This document shows positions 7,860-14,963 of a stretch of 64,000 nucleotides of DNA, in pieces. The notes under the pieces are model-generated. The model searched no databases. It saw nothing but the letters and a program-made list of their open reading frames with translations, and had not been told where the DNA came from. The position numbers were made by a program, and so were the translations under genes. The first letter of the stretch is position 1. Each line of letters starts with the position of its first letter. Origin of the DNA: Candidatus Tectomicrobia bacterium (GTDB lineage: Bacteria > UBA8248); NCBI GenBank assembly GCA_016192135.1, contig JACPUR010000021.1:1-64000 (forward strand), written 5' to 3'.

Positions 7860-8299
7860 AGGCTTTCCCCGATGGGCCGCACCCGCCCCCATATCCCCGC
7901 GGTGAAGCCCAGCACCCCCGCGAGCTGGGCGGCGGCCGAGACGATGAGCAGGAAGCGCGGGAACGGATGGCCCGTCCGCCAGAACCAGGGCTCGCCCGCC
8001 AGCCGGAGCAGGAGGCCCCCCACGGTCAGGTAATAGACCGCGTAGGCCGTCGGCAGGTGGTAGCGGCCCCGCGTCTCCCGGTGCTGGTCCTTCATCAGCG
8101 GGAACATCCACCACGCCACCCCCATCACCATGAGGCCCAGCCAGCCCACGAGGCCCATGTGGGCGTGGAGGAGGGCAAGGTCGCGCGGCATGGGGGTGCG
8201 GTAGAGCGCGTTCATCAGCATGAAGGCGGAGCCCGTCGAGAAGGTGAGGATGAAGAAGGCGAGGCTCGTTTTCACGTACAGGCGGATGACCGGGGGCAT
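7856..8299 (-). CDS. Four-helix membrane protein resembling a heme-copper oxidase subunit I fragment
   Basis: A 147-residue inner-membrane protein with four hydrophobic helices. The HAHMGLVGWLGLMVMGVAWWMFP stretch resembles the His-bearing helices of NnrS-like and cbb3-type subunit I proteins, but the protein is far too short to be an oxidase. It is best called a conserved membrane protein that may bind heme. The start is ATG at 8299 with AGGAG upstream. The open frame continues to 8470 with unlikely Pro/Ala-rich residues. Confidence 0.68.
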   Translation of the reverse strand: MPPVIRLYVKTSLAFFILTFSTGSAFMLMNALYRTPMPRDLALLHAHMGLVGWLGLMVMGVAWWMFPLMKDQHRETRGRYHLPTAYAVYYLTVGGLLLRLAGEPWFWRTGHPFPRFLLIVSAAAQLAGVLGFTAGIWGRVRPIGESL

Positions 8300-8415
8300 G
8301 CCGGAGCTCCTCTCCCTTGGGGCGGTCCTGTTCCCGTGACCGGCCCCCGCCCGTGGCGCCGGGGCCGGAGGTGCGCATACTGGCGGCGCAGGCGCCATCC
8401 GCCGAGGAGACCCGC

Positions 8416-8808
8416 ATGGAGCCGGGGGCCGACCCGCGCAAATGGGCGCGCCTTCTCTTCTGCGCCGCATTCTACATGATGCTCACCGGACTGATGGGGT
8501 CCATCCTCACCCACGTCCTCTGCGTCCTCCGGCCGGGGAAGATCCTCTTCCTCCCCTCCCTCGCCGCCGCCTTCATCGCGGGCTGGTTCTACACGTTCGA
8601 CCGGAAGGGCAGCCGCCTCGCCGAGGCGGGCGTCCTCGCAGGAGCGCTCACCGCCCTGCGCCTGGGGGTGGACCTCGCGTACCTGCAGCCGGTCTCGGGA
8701 CTGTCCGCCCGGGACTACTTTGGGGCCTGGTGGACATGGGGCGGCTACCTGGGGAGCATTGGCGCGATTTTCGCCGCGGGATGGTGGACGGGGCGAAAAC
8801 AAAGCTGA
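8416..8808 (+). CDS. Small membrane protein of unknown function
   Basis: A 130-residue protein with four likely membrane helices (LLFCAAFYMMLTGLMGSIL; FLPSLAAAFIAGWFYTF; EAGVLAGALTALRLGVDLAY; WGGYLGSIGAIFAAGWW). GAGGAGA lies five bases before the ATG at 8416. It is divergent from the preceding membrane-protein gene with about 115 bases between the starts, so the two may share a regulatory region. No family was recognised. Confidence 0.65.
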   Translation: MEPGADPRKWARLLFCAAFYMMLTGLMGSILTHVLCVLRPGKILFLPSLAAAFIAGWFYTFDRKGSRLAEAGVLAGALTALRLGVDLAYLQPVSGLSARDYFGAWWTWGGYLGSIGAIFAAGWWTGRKQS

Positions 8809-8983
8809 CAATCCGGCGTTCGTAATCACTCATATTTTTTTTGCGGATCCGGTTGAAATGTTCCCTTCCGGCTCCTAGCTTGGTCCTATAGCAGCGCGGG
8901 GCCTTGGACGCCGCCTTCTGATTTCAGCAATCCGCCTGAATCCAAACTAAAAACACGATGAATGCAAAGAAAGGGGAATCCCC

Positions 8984-9259
8984 ATGCGAAAGACACTGTT
9001 CGGCATTGCGCTAGCGGCGCTTGTCTTCTCCCTCATCCTGGGCGCAAACGGCGCCTCAGCAAACCCCGACCGGACCCAGTGCTGGGAGCGGGTTCGGGAA
9101 GCCAAGGTGGGCCTCAACAGCACGGCCTTCGCGGACGCTTTCGATAGGCAGGTGGCGACGGACGCCATCACGCGGGCGGAGGTCGCCCGGAGCGAGCACA
9201 ACTACCGGACGTGCATTCAGCTCGCAAACTTCGCGCTGGACAAAATGCGGTCCGGGTAG
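8984..9259 (+). CDS. Secreted Cys-pair protein, array member 1
   Basis: A 91-residue protein with a clear Sec signal peptide (MRKTLFGIALAALVFSLILG, cleavage near ASA-NP). The mature part has exactly two cysteines: RTQCWERVREAK near the N-terminus and NYRTCIQLANFALDKM near the C-terminus. It is the shortest and most divergent of four tandem paralogues that share a helix, then [D/N]Y..C..LA..AL, near the C-terminus. AAAGGGG precedes the ATG. It is probably periplasmic and helical with one disulfide. Function unknown. Confidence 0.75.
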   Translation: MRKTLFGIALAALVFSLILGANGASANPDRTQCWERVREAKVGLNSTAFADAFDRQVATDAITRAEVARSEHNYRTCIQLANFALDKMRSG

Positions 9260-9295
9260 AAGCGGCCTTTTTTCTTCTTTCGAGGAGATGATTCG

Positions 9296-9601
9296 ATGCG
9301 CAAGCCCTTGACCGCCATTTCTCTCATGGCCCTGATACTTTCGCCGGCCGCCGCGGGCGCGGTGGAGCCCTTCTGGGGCGGCGATCCGGTGGTGGCGGGA
9401 TGCCGGACGAAGATCAATCAGGCCAGGAACCGCTCCACGGCCGTGGGTTATCCCATGCGGGACAATGTGGCCGAGCTCATCTCCCGCGCCGTGCGCGAAG
9501 AGAGGGCGGGCGACTTCATCGCGTGCCACGGCTTCGCGGAGGTGGCCCTCATGCAGATCGATCGGTCCGAGAGAGGCGAGCCTCAGGCGCGTATTCCATA
9601 A
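9296..9601 (+). CDS. Secreted Cys-pair protein, array member 2
   Basis: A 101-residue paralogue with a signal peptide ending at AAAGA-VEPF. Its two cysteines are in VAGCRTKINQARNRS and FIACHGFAEVALMQIDR. The ...EVALMQIDRSE ending matches members 3 and 4 (LNQIDRNE). GAGGAG lies eight bases before the ATG. The gap to member 1 is only 36 bases and no terminator separates them, so they are probably co-transcribed. Confidence 0.75.
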   Translation: MRKPLTAISLMALILSPAAAGAVEPFWGGDPVVAGCRTKINQARNRSTAVGYPMRDNVAELISRAVREERAGDFIACHGFAEVALMQIDRSERGEPQARIP

Positions 9602-9629
9602 TTTCAACCGGGACAATTCGATGAAAGTG

Positions 9630-9657
9630 GGGGTCCGCCCGGCAGGCGGCGGACCCC
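9630..9657 (+). other. Perfect 10-bp inverted repeat between array members 2 and 3
   Basis: GGGGTCCGCC (9630-9639) and GGCGGACCCC (9648-9657) form a strong RNA hairpin with an 8-base loop. No U-tract follows, so it is not a typical terminator. It could be an mRNA-stabilising or processing element in the array transcript. Confidence 0.5.
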
Positions 9658-9757
9658 GGGGAGAGGTCTTGCCCGAATCGCCGCCATGCCGCCTCCACAA
9701 GATGCCGCCTCCAAGGACACCTAAAATGCATGTCCGAAAACATGGAGGACCTGCCCC

Positions 9758-10120
9758 ATGATGAAGACGACATTGGCAGGCTTGGCGATAGCCGCCGTTG
9801 TGTCGCCGGCGACGCTCGCCGGGGCGCAGGACTACTACGAGCGCCGCGACCTTGACCGCCGTGGCGCCTACGAGAGCGATTGCGTGCCGCTGCTCCGCGA
9901 GGCACGGGCGCGGGTGGGCCGCGTGGAAAACGACGACGCCCGCGACCAGATTCAGGACACCATCAGCCGCGCGGAGCGGGAACGGAGAGCGCGCGACTAC
10001 AGGTCCTGCGCGAACCTGGCCGAAGTGGCCCTCAACCAGATCGACCGGAACGAGGGCAGGCGGGACAAGCGGAACGACAACCCGCTGATCCCCGACATCC
10101 TCAAGGACCGCCGCCGGTAG
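9758..10120 (+). CDS. Secreted Cys-pair protein, array member 3
   Basis: A 120-residue paralogue with a signal peptide (MMKTTLAGLAIAAVVSPATL, cleavage near AGA-QD). The mature chain is very charged. The cysteines are in ESDCVPLLREARARVG and DYRSCANLAEVALNQIDRNE, and the intervening helix reads DARDQIQDTISRAERERRAR. GGAGGACC precedes the start, and a second ATG follows directly (MM). Member 4 is its closest relative. Confidence 0.75.
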   Translation: MMKTTLAGLAIAAVVSPATLAGAQDYYERRDLDRRGAYESDCVPLLREARARVGRVENDDARDQIQDTISRAERERRARDYRSCANLAEVALNQIDRNEGRRDKRNDNPLIPDILKDRRR

Positions 10121-10250
10121 CCCGCAGGACCGGCTCAGGCCGGACGGCGCGGCCGGAACCGGCTCTCCAGGGCCGTTCCGGAGCGCCTCCGGCCCGGGCC
10201 GGGAGAAAAACGCCGCCAAAATGAAGCAATAAGAATGGAGGAAATCCTCA

Positions 10251-10619
10251 ATGCTGAAGAAGACGTTCCTTACGTTCTCTCTCGCCGCCTTGGCCTTTTC
10301 GCCGGCCGCGGCGGTCGCCCAGTCGACCGGCTCCGGCCCCAGTCAGACCTCCTGCCAGCCGATGATCCTGGACGCGCTGGCCCAGTTGAACCGCGTGCCG
10401 GACGAGCACGCGCGCGGGCAGATCATGGACACGCTCGATCAGGCGAGGCTCGAGCTCAGGCAGCGCGACTATGACGCCTGCGTCAACCTGGCCCAGCTGG
10501 CCCTGAACCAGATCGACCGGAATGCCGCGGAGGTCCCGTTCGGCGGGCGGCCGGGGAGCACCTTCGAGCAGCCGGCGGTTCCCGCGCCCCTGAATCCGGG
10601 TCGGGCCCCCGGCTACTAA
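10251..10619 (+). CDS. Secreted Cys-pair protein, array member 4
   Basis: A 122-residue paralogue with a signal peptide ending AVAQ-ST. The cysteines are in QTSCQPMILDALAQLN and DYDACVNLAQLALNQIDRN. The inner helix HARGQIMDTLDQARLELRQR aligns with member 3. A Pro/Gly-rich tail ends the protein. GGAGGAAAT precedes the ATG. A strong intrinsic terminator 37 bases downstream closes the array. Confidence 0.77.
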   Translation: MLKKTFLTFSLAALAFSPAAAVAQSTGSGPSQTSCQPMILDALAQLNRVPDEHARGQIMDTLDQARLELRQRDYDACVNLAQLALNQIDRNAAEVPFGGRPGSTFEQPAVPAPLNPGRAPGY

Positions 10620-10655
10620 ATAGGAGATCGAGCGAGCCCGGGAAGAACGCAAGAC

Positions 10656-10691
10656 CGGGCGGCGCGGGTTTCCCCGCGCCGCCCGTTTTTT
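10656..10691 (+). terminator. Rho-independent terminator after the secreted-protein array
   Basis: CGGGCGGCGCGGG (10656-10668), a TTTC loop, CCCGCGCCGCCCG (10673-10685) and TTTTTT (10686-10691): a perfect 13-bp stem followed by six T. Confidence 0.95.
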
Positions 10692-10758
10692 GCGGCCACT
10701 TTCCAACATCACGAATCTATACTTTACATCGAATCGTAATTTTAGTAATATTAAGGAC

Positions 10759-11022
10759 GTGGCGACCTATACGGTACGCATCAAGCGACAGGCGCTGAAG
10801 CAAATGAGGAGGTTGCCCACTCGCATTCGTCAGCAGGCGGAAACCATCATCGATTCTCTCGAGGAAGAGCCGACTCCCGCCGGTGCGAGGAAGCTCCGAG
10901 GACGGGCAAACACATGGCGAGTTCGTTTCGCGGAAAGCTATCGGCTGATATATGAGGTGCGCCGGTCTGAATTGATAGTGCTGGTCCTGAAAGTTGGACC
11001 GAGAGGAGACATCTACAAATAA
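10759..11022 (+). CDS. RelE/ParE-superfamily toxin
   Basis: An 87-residue protein with the RelE fold pattern: YTVRIKRQALKQMRRLP, PTPAGARKLRGRANTWRVRF, ESYRLIYEVRRSELIVLVLKVG and a final RGDIYK. The basic residues used by RelE-type mRNA interferases are present. The GTG at 10759 gives the usual family length. AAGGA lies very close to it, so the start is not certain. The leader is AT-rich with a possible -10, TATACT, at 10718-10723. An antitoxin-like gene follows 54 bases later, an order (toxin first) like higBA. Confidence 0.82.
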   Translation: MATYTVRIKRQALKQMRRLPTRIRQQAETIIDSLEEEPTPAGARKLRGRANTWRVRFAESYRLIYEVRRSELIVLVLKVGPRGDIYK

Positions 11023-11076
11023 TCATCTGATCCTGCGCGAGCAGTGCAGGGAGGCGCGGAGGGAAAAGGGAAAATT

Positions 11077-11538
11077 ATGAAGACAAGAATCGTCACCGCC
11101 GATGAGGCCAGGAAAAATTTCTCCGAGTTGCTGAACACGGCGACCTATTCGGGCGACCGGGTCGAGATCCGTCGCCGGGAGAAAGTGGCGGGATATCTCA
11201 TTGGCCCGGAGGACATGAGGCTCCTTGAGGCCCTGGAGGACCGCCTAGACGCCGAGGACGCCGCGGCGGCGCTCTCGGAGCTGGAGCGTGGAGAGGACGA
11301 AACCATCCCCTGGAAAAAGGCCAAAAAGGAGTTGCGGGCGAAAATGACCCATGAAGAGTTCCTGGAGGAGGCGCGCGAAAACGGCCTTGAGGAACAGGCG
11401 GGTTGTCTCGCGTACGTCCGCGGAGGCGGCATGAAGGGGATCGTATGGAAAATCCCCGATCCCCCTAGCGGCAAGCCGGACTATCGCAGGTTCCTCGATA
11501 GGGTGTATGCCGACCTCCGCCGGAAACAAGGAAAATAA
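11077..11538 (+). CDS. Phd/YefM-type antitoxin with a long C-terminal extension
   Basis: A 153-residue protein. Residues 1-60 (TADEARKNFSELLNTATYSG, VEIRRREKVAGYLIGPEDM) match the Phd/YefM DNA-binding dimerisation domain. The following acidic helix (LLEALEDRLDAEDAAAALSE) is a typical toxin-binding tail. A further 75 residues, unusual for an antitoxin, contain MTHEEFLEEARENGLEEQAG and a KGIVWKIPDPPSGKPDYRRF segment. It is probably co-transcribed with the RelE-type toxin upstream, neutralising it and repressing the operon (family knowledge). The extension is unexplained. Confidence 0.72.
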   Translation: MKTRIVTADEARKNFSELLNTATYSGDRVEIRRREKVAGYLIGPEDMRLLEALEDRLDAEDAAAALSELERGEDETIPWKKAKKELRAKMTHEEFLEEARENGLEEQAGCLAYVRGGGMKGIVWKIPDPPSGKPDYRRFLDRVYADLRRKQGK

Positions 11539-11576
11539 AACAGAGTCGGTTCAGCGCCCTCTTCCGTATCCCCCTC

Positions 11577-11612
11577 CTACTTCCTCCCCTTCACCGCGCA
11601 GAACCCCTGAGC
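11577..11612 (-). pseudogene. Relic of the 3' end of an AhpD-like selenoprotein gene
   Basis: Read on the minus strand this gives AQGFCAVKGRK and a stop. The intact gene at 12571-13125 ends AQGFCAVKKGKR and a stop. Twenty-three bases (11590-11612) are identical to 12587-12609. The relic lies at the far side of the AT-rich exonuclease gene. Confidence 0.65.
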
Positions 11613-11635
11613 ACAATCCGCAGTACGTTTCGGGA

Positions 11636-11662
11636 TGTCATTCCGAGCGAAGCGAGGAATCT
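11636..11662. repeat. Half copy of the TGTCATTC-type palindromic repeat
   Basis: TGTCATTCCGAGCGAAGCGA and the next seven bases match the left arm of the element at 5034-5107. The right arm is missing, and the AT-rich exonuclease gene begins within a few bases of where the arm breaks off. Confidence 0.65.
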
Positions 11663-11675
11663 GCTTGTGCGGCCA

Positions 11676-12539
11676 CTAACAGCGATCCTTCTCTTGCAGT
11701 CTCGCAAGGAGTTCTATCGATCGTCTGAGCCTTTTTGTAAGCATCTGCGAATATGGCCCATCAATATGGGCCTGTTGCTCGTATCTACGAAGAATCGCTA
11801 TTTCCCTTTCGTAATCCTTCTTCTTTCGAAAGATGATGGCGAGTTGCTCATATGGGAACGGAAAAACACCGAACCGATTTTTCTTGCTTTCTGCTTCTGC
11901 GACCCCCAGAAGTTGATTTAGAAGAGCTTCTGCCTCTTCAAACTTGCCCTCTCGTTTGAGCAATCTAATCTCTGCCATTTTGATGAAGAAATACTGCGGA
12001 TCGCCCGGCCCTGGACTTGGTGGCGCTGTCGGATCGGCAAGCAACTTCAAATAGACTTTCACCAGCAATTTCGCATCACGCAATGCGCCATGTGTCACAC
12101 GATCCGTGACGTCCACATTATACCGCTCACATACTGCATCCAAAGAAGAAGGATGCCCAGGGTACTTGCACCGAAATAACAACATGGTGTCAATGGCTCG
12201 ATCTTGCGGCAAAGGTGGATACCCCGCCCGCGAAAACTCGGCATTCAAAAAGTTCAAATCAAATCTGGCATTGTGCATGATCAAAGCAGCATCGCCGAGA
12301 AATGTCAGCAATTTGTTTGCGACCCCCGAAAAGAACGGATGCTTCGAAAGAAATTTTCGTGTCAGTCCATGCACCTGACGCGCACCATCTGGAACATCTC
12401 GCTCAGGATTCAAATAAGAATGAAAAATCCTACCGCTAGGGGCGCGGTCGATTAATTCGATACAACCTATTTCGACAATGCGATGGCCGCTCTTAGCGCC
12501 AAGACCCGTCGTTTCTGTATCGAGCACGACCTCACGCAC
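11676..12539 (-). CDS. DnaQ/PolC-like 3'-5' exonuclease with helical-repeat tail
   Basis: A 287-residue DEDDh exonuclease. ExoI is VVLDTETTGLG, ExoII is MHNARFDLNFLN and ExoIII is THGALRDAKLL (His and Asp of the DEDDh set), all within residues 1-165. Residues 190-287 are charged helices resembling TPR-type repeats (FEEAEALLNQLLG, DYEREIAILRRYEQQ). The gene is distinctly AT-richer than its surroundings and uses different codons, which suggests transfer. It is bordered by a half repeat and a gene relic. The start is GTG at 12539 with GAGG upstream. Its role may be repair or nucleic-acid trimming and is not fixed by context. Confidence 0.85.
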   Translation of the reverse strand: MREVVLDTETTGLGAKSGHRIVEIGCIELIDRAPSGRIFHSYLNPERDVPDGARQVHGLTRKFLSKHPFFSGVANKLLTFLGDAALIMHNARFDLNFLNAEFSRAGYPPLPQDRAIDTMLLFRCKYPGHPSSLDAVCERYNVDVTDRVTHGALRDAKLLVKVYLKLLADPTAPPSPGPGDPQYFFIKMAEIRLLKREGKFEEAEALLNQLLGVAEAESKKNRFGVFPFPYEQLAIIFRKKKDYEREIAILRRYEQQAHIDGPYSQMLTKRLRRSIELLARLQEKDRC

Positions 12540-12570
12540 GGCTCTTGCACCTCAATAATTCTATTTCCCC

Positions 12571-13125
12571 TCACCTCTTCCCCTTCTTCACCGCGCAGAA
12601 CCCCTGAGCCTCGATGCGGAAGGCGTTGTTGAACTTGGAGCGGAAGTTTTCCATCGCCGCGACGCCGGCGAGCTCCACCAGCTCGTCGTCGGCGAACTCC
12701 GCCCGGGCCCGGGCGAAACACGCGTCGTCGAGGTCCAGGTCGGTGCGGGTCATGCGCTCGGCGAACTCGAGCGCCGCGCGCTCGCGGGGGCTGAAGCGCG
12801 GGTCGGAGGCGTGGGCCTCCAGCGCCTCCAGCTTCTCCCAGTCGATGCCGCTGCTCATCCCACGGGACGAGTTGATGTCCACTCAGAAGGGGCAGCCGTT
12901 GATCTGGGCCACCCGCACGCAGACCATCGCCTTGAGCCCAGGCTCGAGCAGCCCCGAGGTGTTGATGCCCTCCTGGAGCTGGTTGATGCCGCGCATGATG
13001 GTGGGCCGGCGGCCGTAGACGCGCGAGGTGTTGAAGACGAAGCCGTGCTCCCTCTCCTGCGCCTCGAAGAGCTCCCGCGCCAGCGGGTCCTTCGCGGGGA
13101 GAGGGACTTCGGGGATGCGGGGCAT
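12571..13125 (-). CDS. AhpD-like (carboxymuconolactone decarboxylase-fold) selenoprotein with CxxU centre
   Basis: A peroxidase-like redox protein of the CMD/AhpD superfamily. The ATG at 13125 is preceded by AGGAGGAGG. The frame is open to 12571 apart from TGA at 12885-12883. Read through, it gives 184 residues with Sec81 in QINGCPFUVDINSS. Homologues have NGCPFC there, so the resolving pair is Cys78/Sec81. The rest of the fold follows: a helical N-terminus with RRPTIMRGINQLQEGINTSG, and a C-terminal helix set (DWEKLEALEAHASD, LVELAGVAAMENFRSKFNNAF). A SECIS-like hairpin follows the UGA. AhpD-like selenoproteins of this kind are known from marine metagenome surveys. The likely role is peroxide or organic hydroperoxide detoxification. 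It is adjacent to the cyclase gene, apparently monocistronic. Confidence 0.88.
12854..12885 (-). promoter_or_regulatory. UGA (Sec) codon with bacterial SECIS hairpin
   Basis: On the minus strand TGA (12885-12883) is followed by 11 bases, CTCGTCC (12871-12865), the loop CGTG (12864-12861) and GGATGAG (12860-12854). All seven pairs form, one of them G-U. The loop starts 18 bases after the UGA. Confidence 0.8.
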
Positions 13126-13169
13126 GGATGCCTCCTCCTGCCGGTGGGGAACTTCGGTCCGCGGTTACG

Positions 13170-14963
13170 TCATACCACTTTCTGCGCCGCCTTCCACCGC
13201 ACGATGTTGAAGGTGGGCACGGGGCGCGTTAGGCCCTTGAGCTGCAGCTCGCCGACCGGCTCGGCCTCGGCCCGGTCCTCCACCCTGCCGAGCGTTCGCT
13301 GGTTGGTGAGGATCTGGCCGCCCTTGGCCTCCGAGGAGAGGCGGGCGGCGAGGTTCGTCACGTTGCCGATGGCGGCGTAGTCCATCCTCCCCTCGAACCC
13401 GACGGTCCCCAGGGTCGCGTAGCCGGCCGCCAAGCCCACGCCCAGGTCGAGGTCGTACCCCCGCCGCAGCCACCCCGGGCGGAGCTCCCGGACGCGGGCC
13501 TGCATCTCCAGGGCCATCTGGACCGCCCGGTCGGTGTGGTCCTCCTGCGGGATGGGATCGTTGAAGAAGACCATGATCCCGTCCCCCGCAAAGCGCTCGG
13601 TCGTTCCCTCGTATTTGAAGATGAGCCGGCCCATCTCGCCGTGGTAGCCCCGCAAAAACTCGAAGACCTCCTCGGGCTCGGTGCTGTCCGAGAAGTTCGT
13701 GAAACCGCGCAGGTCCAGGAAGATAACCGTCACCTCACGCCGCCGGACCCGGAAGGGGTCTTCGCCCCCGCTCTTGAGGACCGCCTCGGCGATCTGCGGA
13801 GAGAGGTAGCGCTTCATCCGGTTCACCCGCTCCGCCTCCTCCACCTCGCGGCGAACCTTGTCCGAGAGAGCCTCCTGGAGGGCGGCCCCCATCTTGTTGA
13901 ACTCCTCCGCCAAGGCCTCGATTTCGTCGCCGGTCTTGAGCTCGATCCGGTAGCCGAAGTCCCCCGCCCCGATCTTCTCCACGCCCTCGCGCAGCCGCCC
14001 GAGGGGGCGCACCACCCGCCGCGCCACAAAAACGCTCGCCAGGAGCGCCGTCCCGAGCCCCAAGAGGAGGAGGCCGGAGGTCCTGAGAAGGGAGGCGTAG
14101 AGCCTCTCGTAGGCCTCCTCCACCGGCTGCTCGACGATGACGGCCCAGTCCAGCCCGGGAATACGCGCGGAGGAGCTGAAGACCGAGGCGCCTTGGAGGT
14201 TCACGCCTTTCGCGCCCCGCGGCCCCGCCCCGCCCGGCCCGCCTTCGGCGAACGCCTCGCGCGCCTGCGGAATCCCGGCCAGGCTCCTCCGCTGAAGGAC
14301 CAGGCTGATGTCCGGGTGGGCGACGAGGTCCCCCGAGCGGGTGACGGCGTAGGCGTAGCCCGCCTTCCCGAGCCGGACGCCGGAGATCACGTCCCAGATG
14401 TACTTGAGGTTCACCTCGGCCTGGAGGACGCCGATAACCTCCCCCGCGAAGCGCTCGATGGGCATCGCGATGGTCATGTAGGGCTCGGAGCCCCGAACGA
14501 AGTAGACGGGGCCGAAATAGGACTTCCCCTGCTTCGCCTGGCGGAAGGCGGGGGAAGCGGACAGGTCGCGCCGCTGGCCGGGGGGCACGGTCCGCAGGCG
14601 CGAAACCTCCACCCGCCCGAACCCCGACTCGTCCAGCGCCAGGGCATCCGTGACGGGGGGGGAGATCAGGAGGAGCTTCCGAAGCTCGAACTGGAACTCG
14701 GGGGATATCCCCTTGGTGACGATCTCCCGGCTCTTGGTGATGCCCTTCATCGTCCGCTCGATCTCGTGGACGAACTGCTCGATCTTGAATGCGGCCCCGG
14801 ACGCAACCTCCCGCTGAAAGAGGGCGATTTGATCCCGGTTCTCGAAGTAGCGGAAGAAGAGCTCCACCAAGCCGCTCGTGATCAGCCCGCCGCCGATCAG
14901 GAGGACCGAAATGAGGTAATAGTCGCGGACGAGCCGCCTGCGCCGACCTCCGCCTTCCGTCAC
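13170..14963 (-). CDS. Membrane class III adenylate/guanylate cyclase with extracytoplasmic sensor
   Basis: A 597-residue sensor cyclase. The order is a transmembrane helix (about 15-35), a periplasmic Cache-like region (about 40-280, with GQRRDLSASPAFRQAKQGK and SGDLVAHPDISLVLQRR), a second helix (about 288-312), HAMP (about 312-365, RPLGRLREGVEKIGAGDFGY), and the catalytic domain (about 400-575). Cyclase motifs seen are VTVIFLDLRGFTNF and RFAGDGIMVFFND (metal-binding Asp residues) and DYAAIGNVTNLAARL. The start GTG (14963) overlaps the stop of the upstream binding-protein gene as GTGA, so translation is coupled. This suggests that a periplasmic solute-binding protein feeds a signal to the sensor region. 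ATP versus GTP use was not resolved. Confidence 0.9.
   Translation of the reverse strand: MTEGGGRRRRLVRDYYLISVLLIGGGLITSGLVELFFRYFENRDQIALFQREVASGAAFKIEQFVHEIERTMKGITKSREIVTKGISPEFQFELRKLLLISPPVTDALALDESGFGRVEVSRLRTVPPGQRRDLSASPAFRQAKQGKSYFGPVYFVRGSEPYMTIAMPIERFAGEVIGVLQAEVNLKYIWDVISGVRLGKAGYAYAVTRSGDLVAHPDISLVLQRRSLAGIPQAREAFAEGGPGGAGPRGAKGVNLQGASVFSSSARIPGLDWAVIVEQPVEEAYERLYASLLRTSGLLLLGLGTALLASVFVARRVVRPLGRLREGVEKIGAGDFGYRIELKTGDEIEALAEEFNKMGAALQEALSDKVRREVEEAERVNRMKRYLSPQIAEAVLKSGGEDPFRVRRREVTVIFLDLRGFTNFSDSTEPEEVFEFLRGYHGEMGRLIFKYEGTTERFAGDGIMVFFNDPIPQEDHTDRAVQMALEMQARVRELRPGWLRRGYDLDLGVGLAAGYATLGTVGFEGRMDYAAIGNVTNLAARLSSEAKGGQILTNQRTLGRVEDRAEAEPVGELQLKGLTRPVPTFNIVRWKAAQKVV

Noticed and set aside
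8853-8881. A promoter for the secreted-protein array (TTGAAA, 17 bases, TAGCTT)
   Set aside because: The -10 matches only three of six positions, and a nearby CTATAG has the wrong spacing, so I did not list it as a feature.
3439-13125. Reading the three UGA-split genes as ordinary pseudogenes
   Set aside because: In each case the only disruption is UGA at a redox Cys position, both sides are conserved in one frame, and a SECIS-like hairpin follows at 17-18 nt. TAA or TAG interruptions or frameshifts were not seen.
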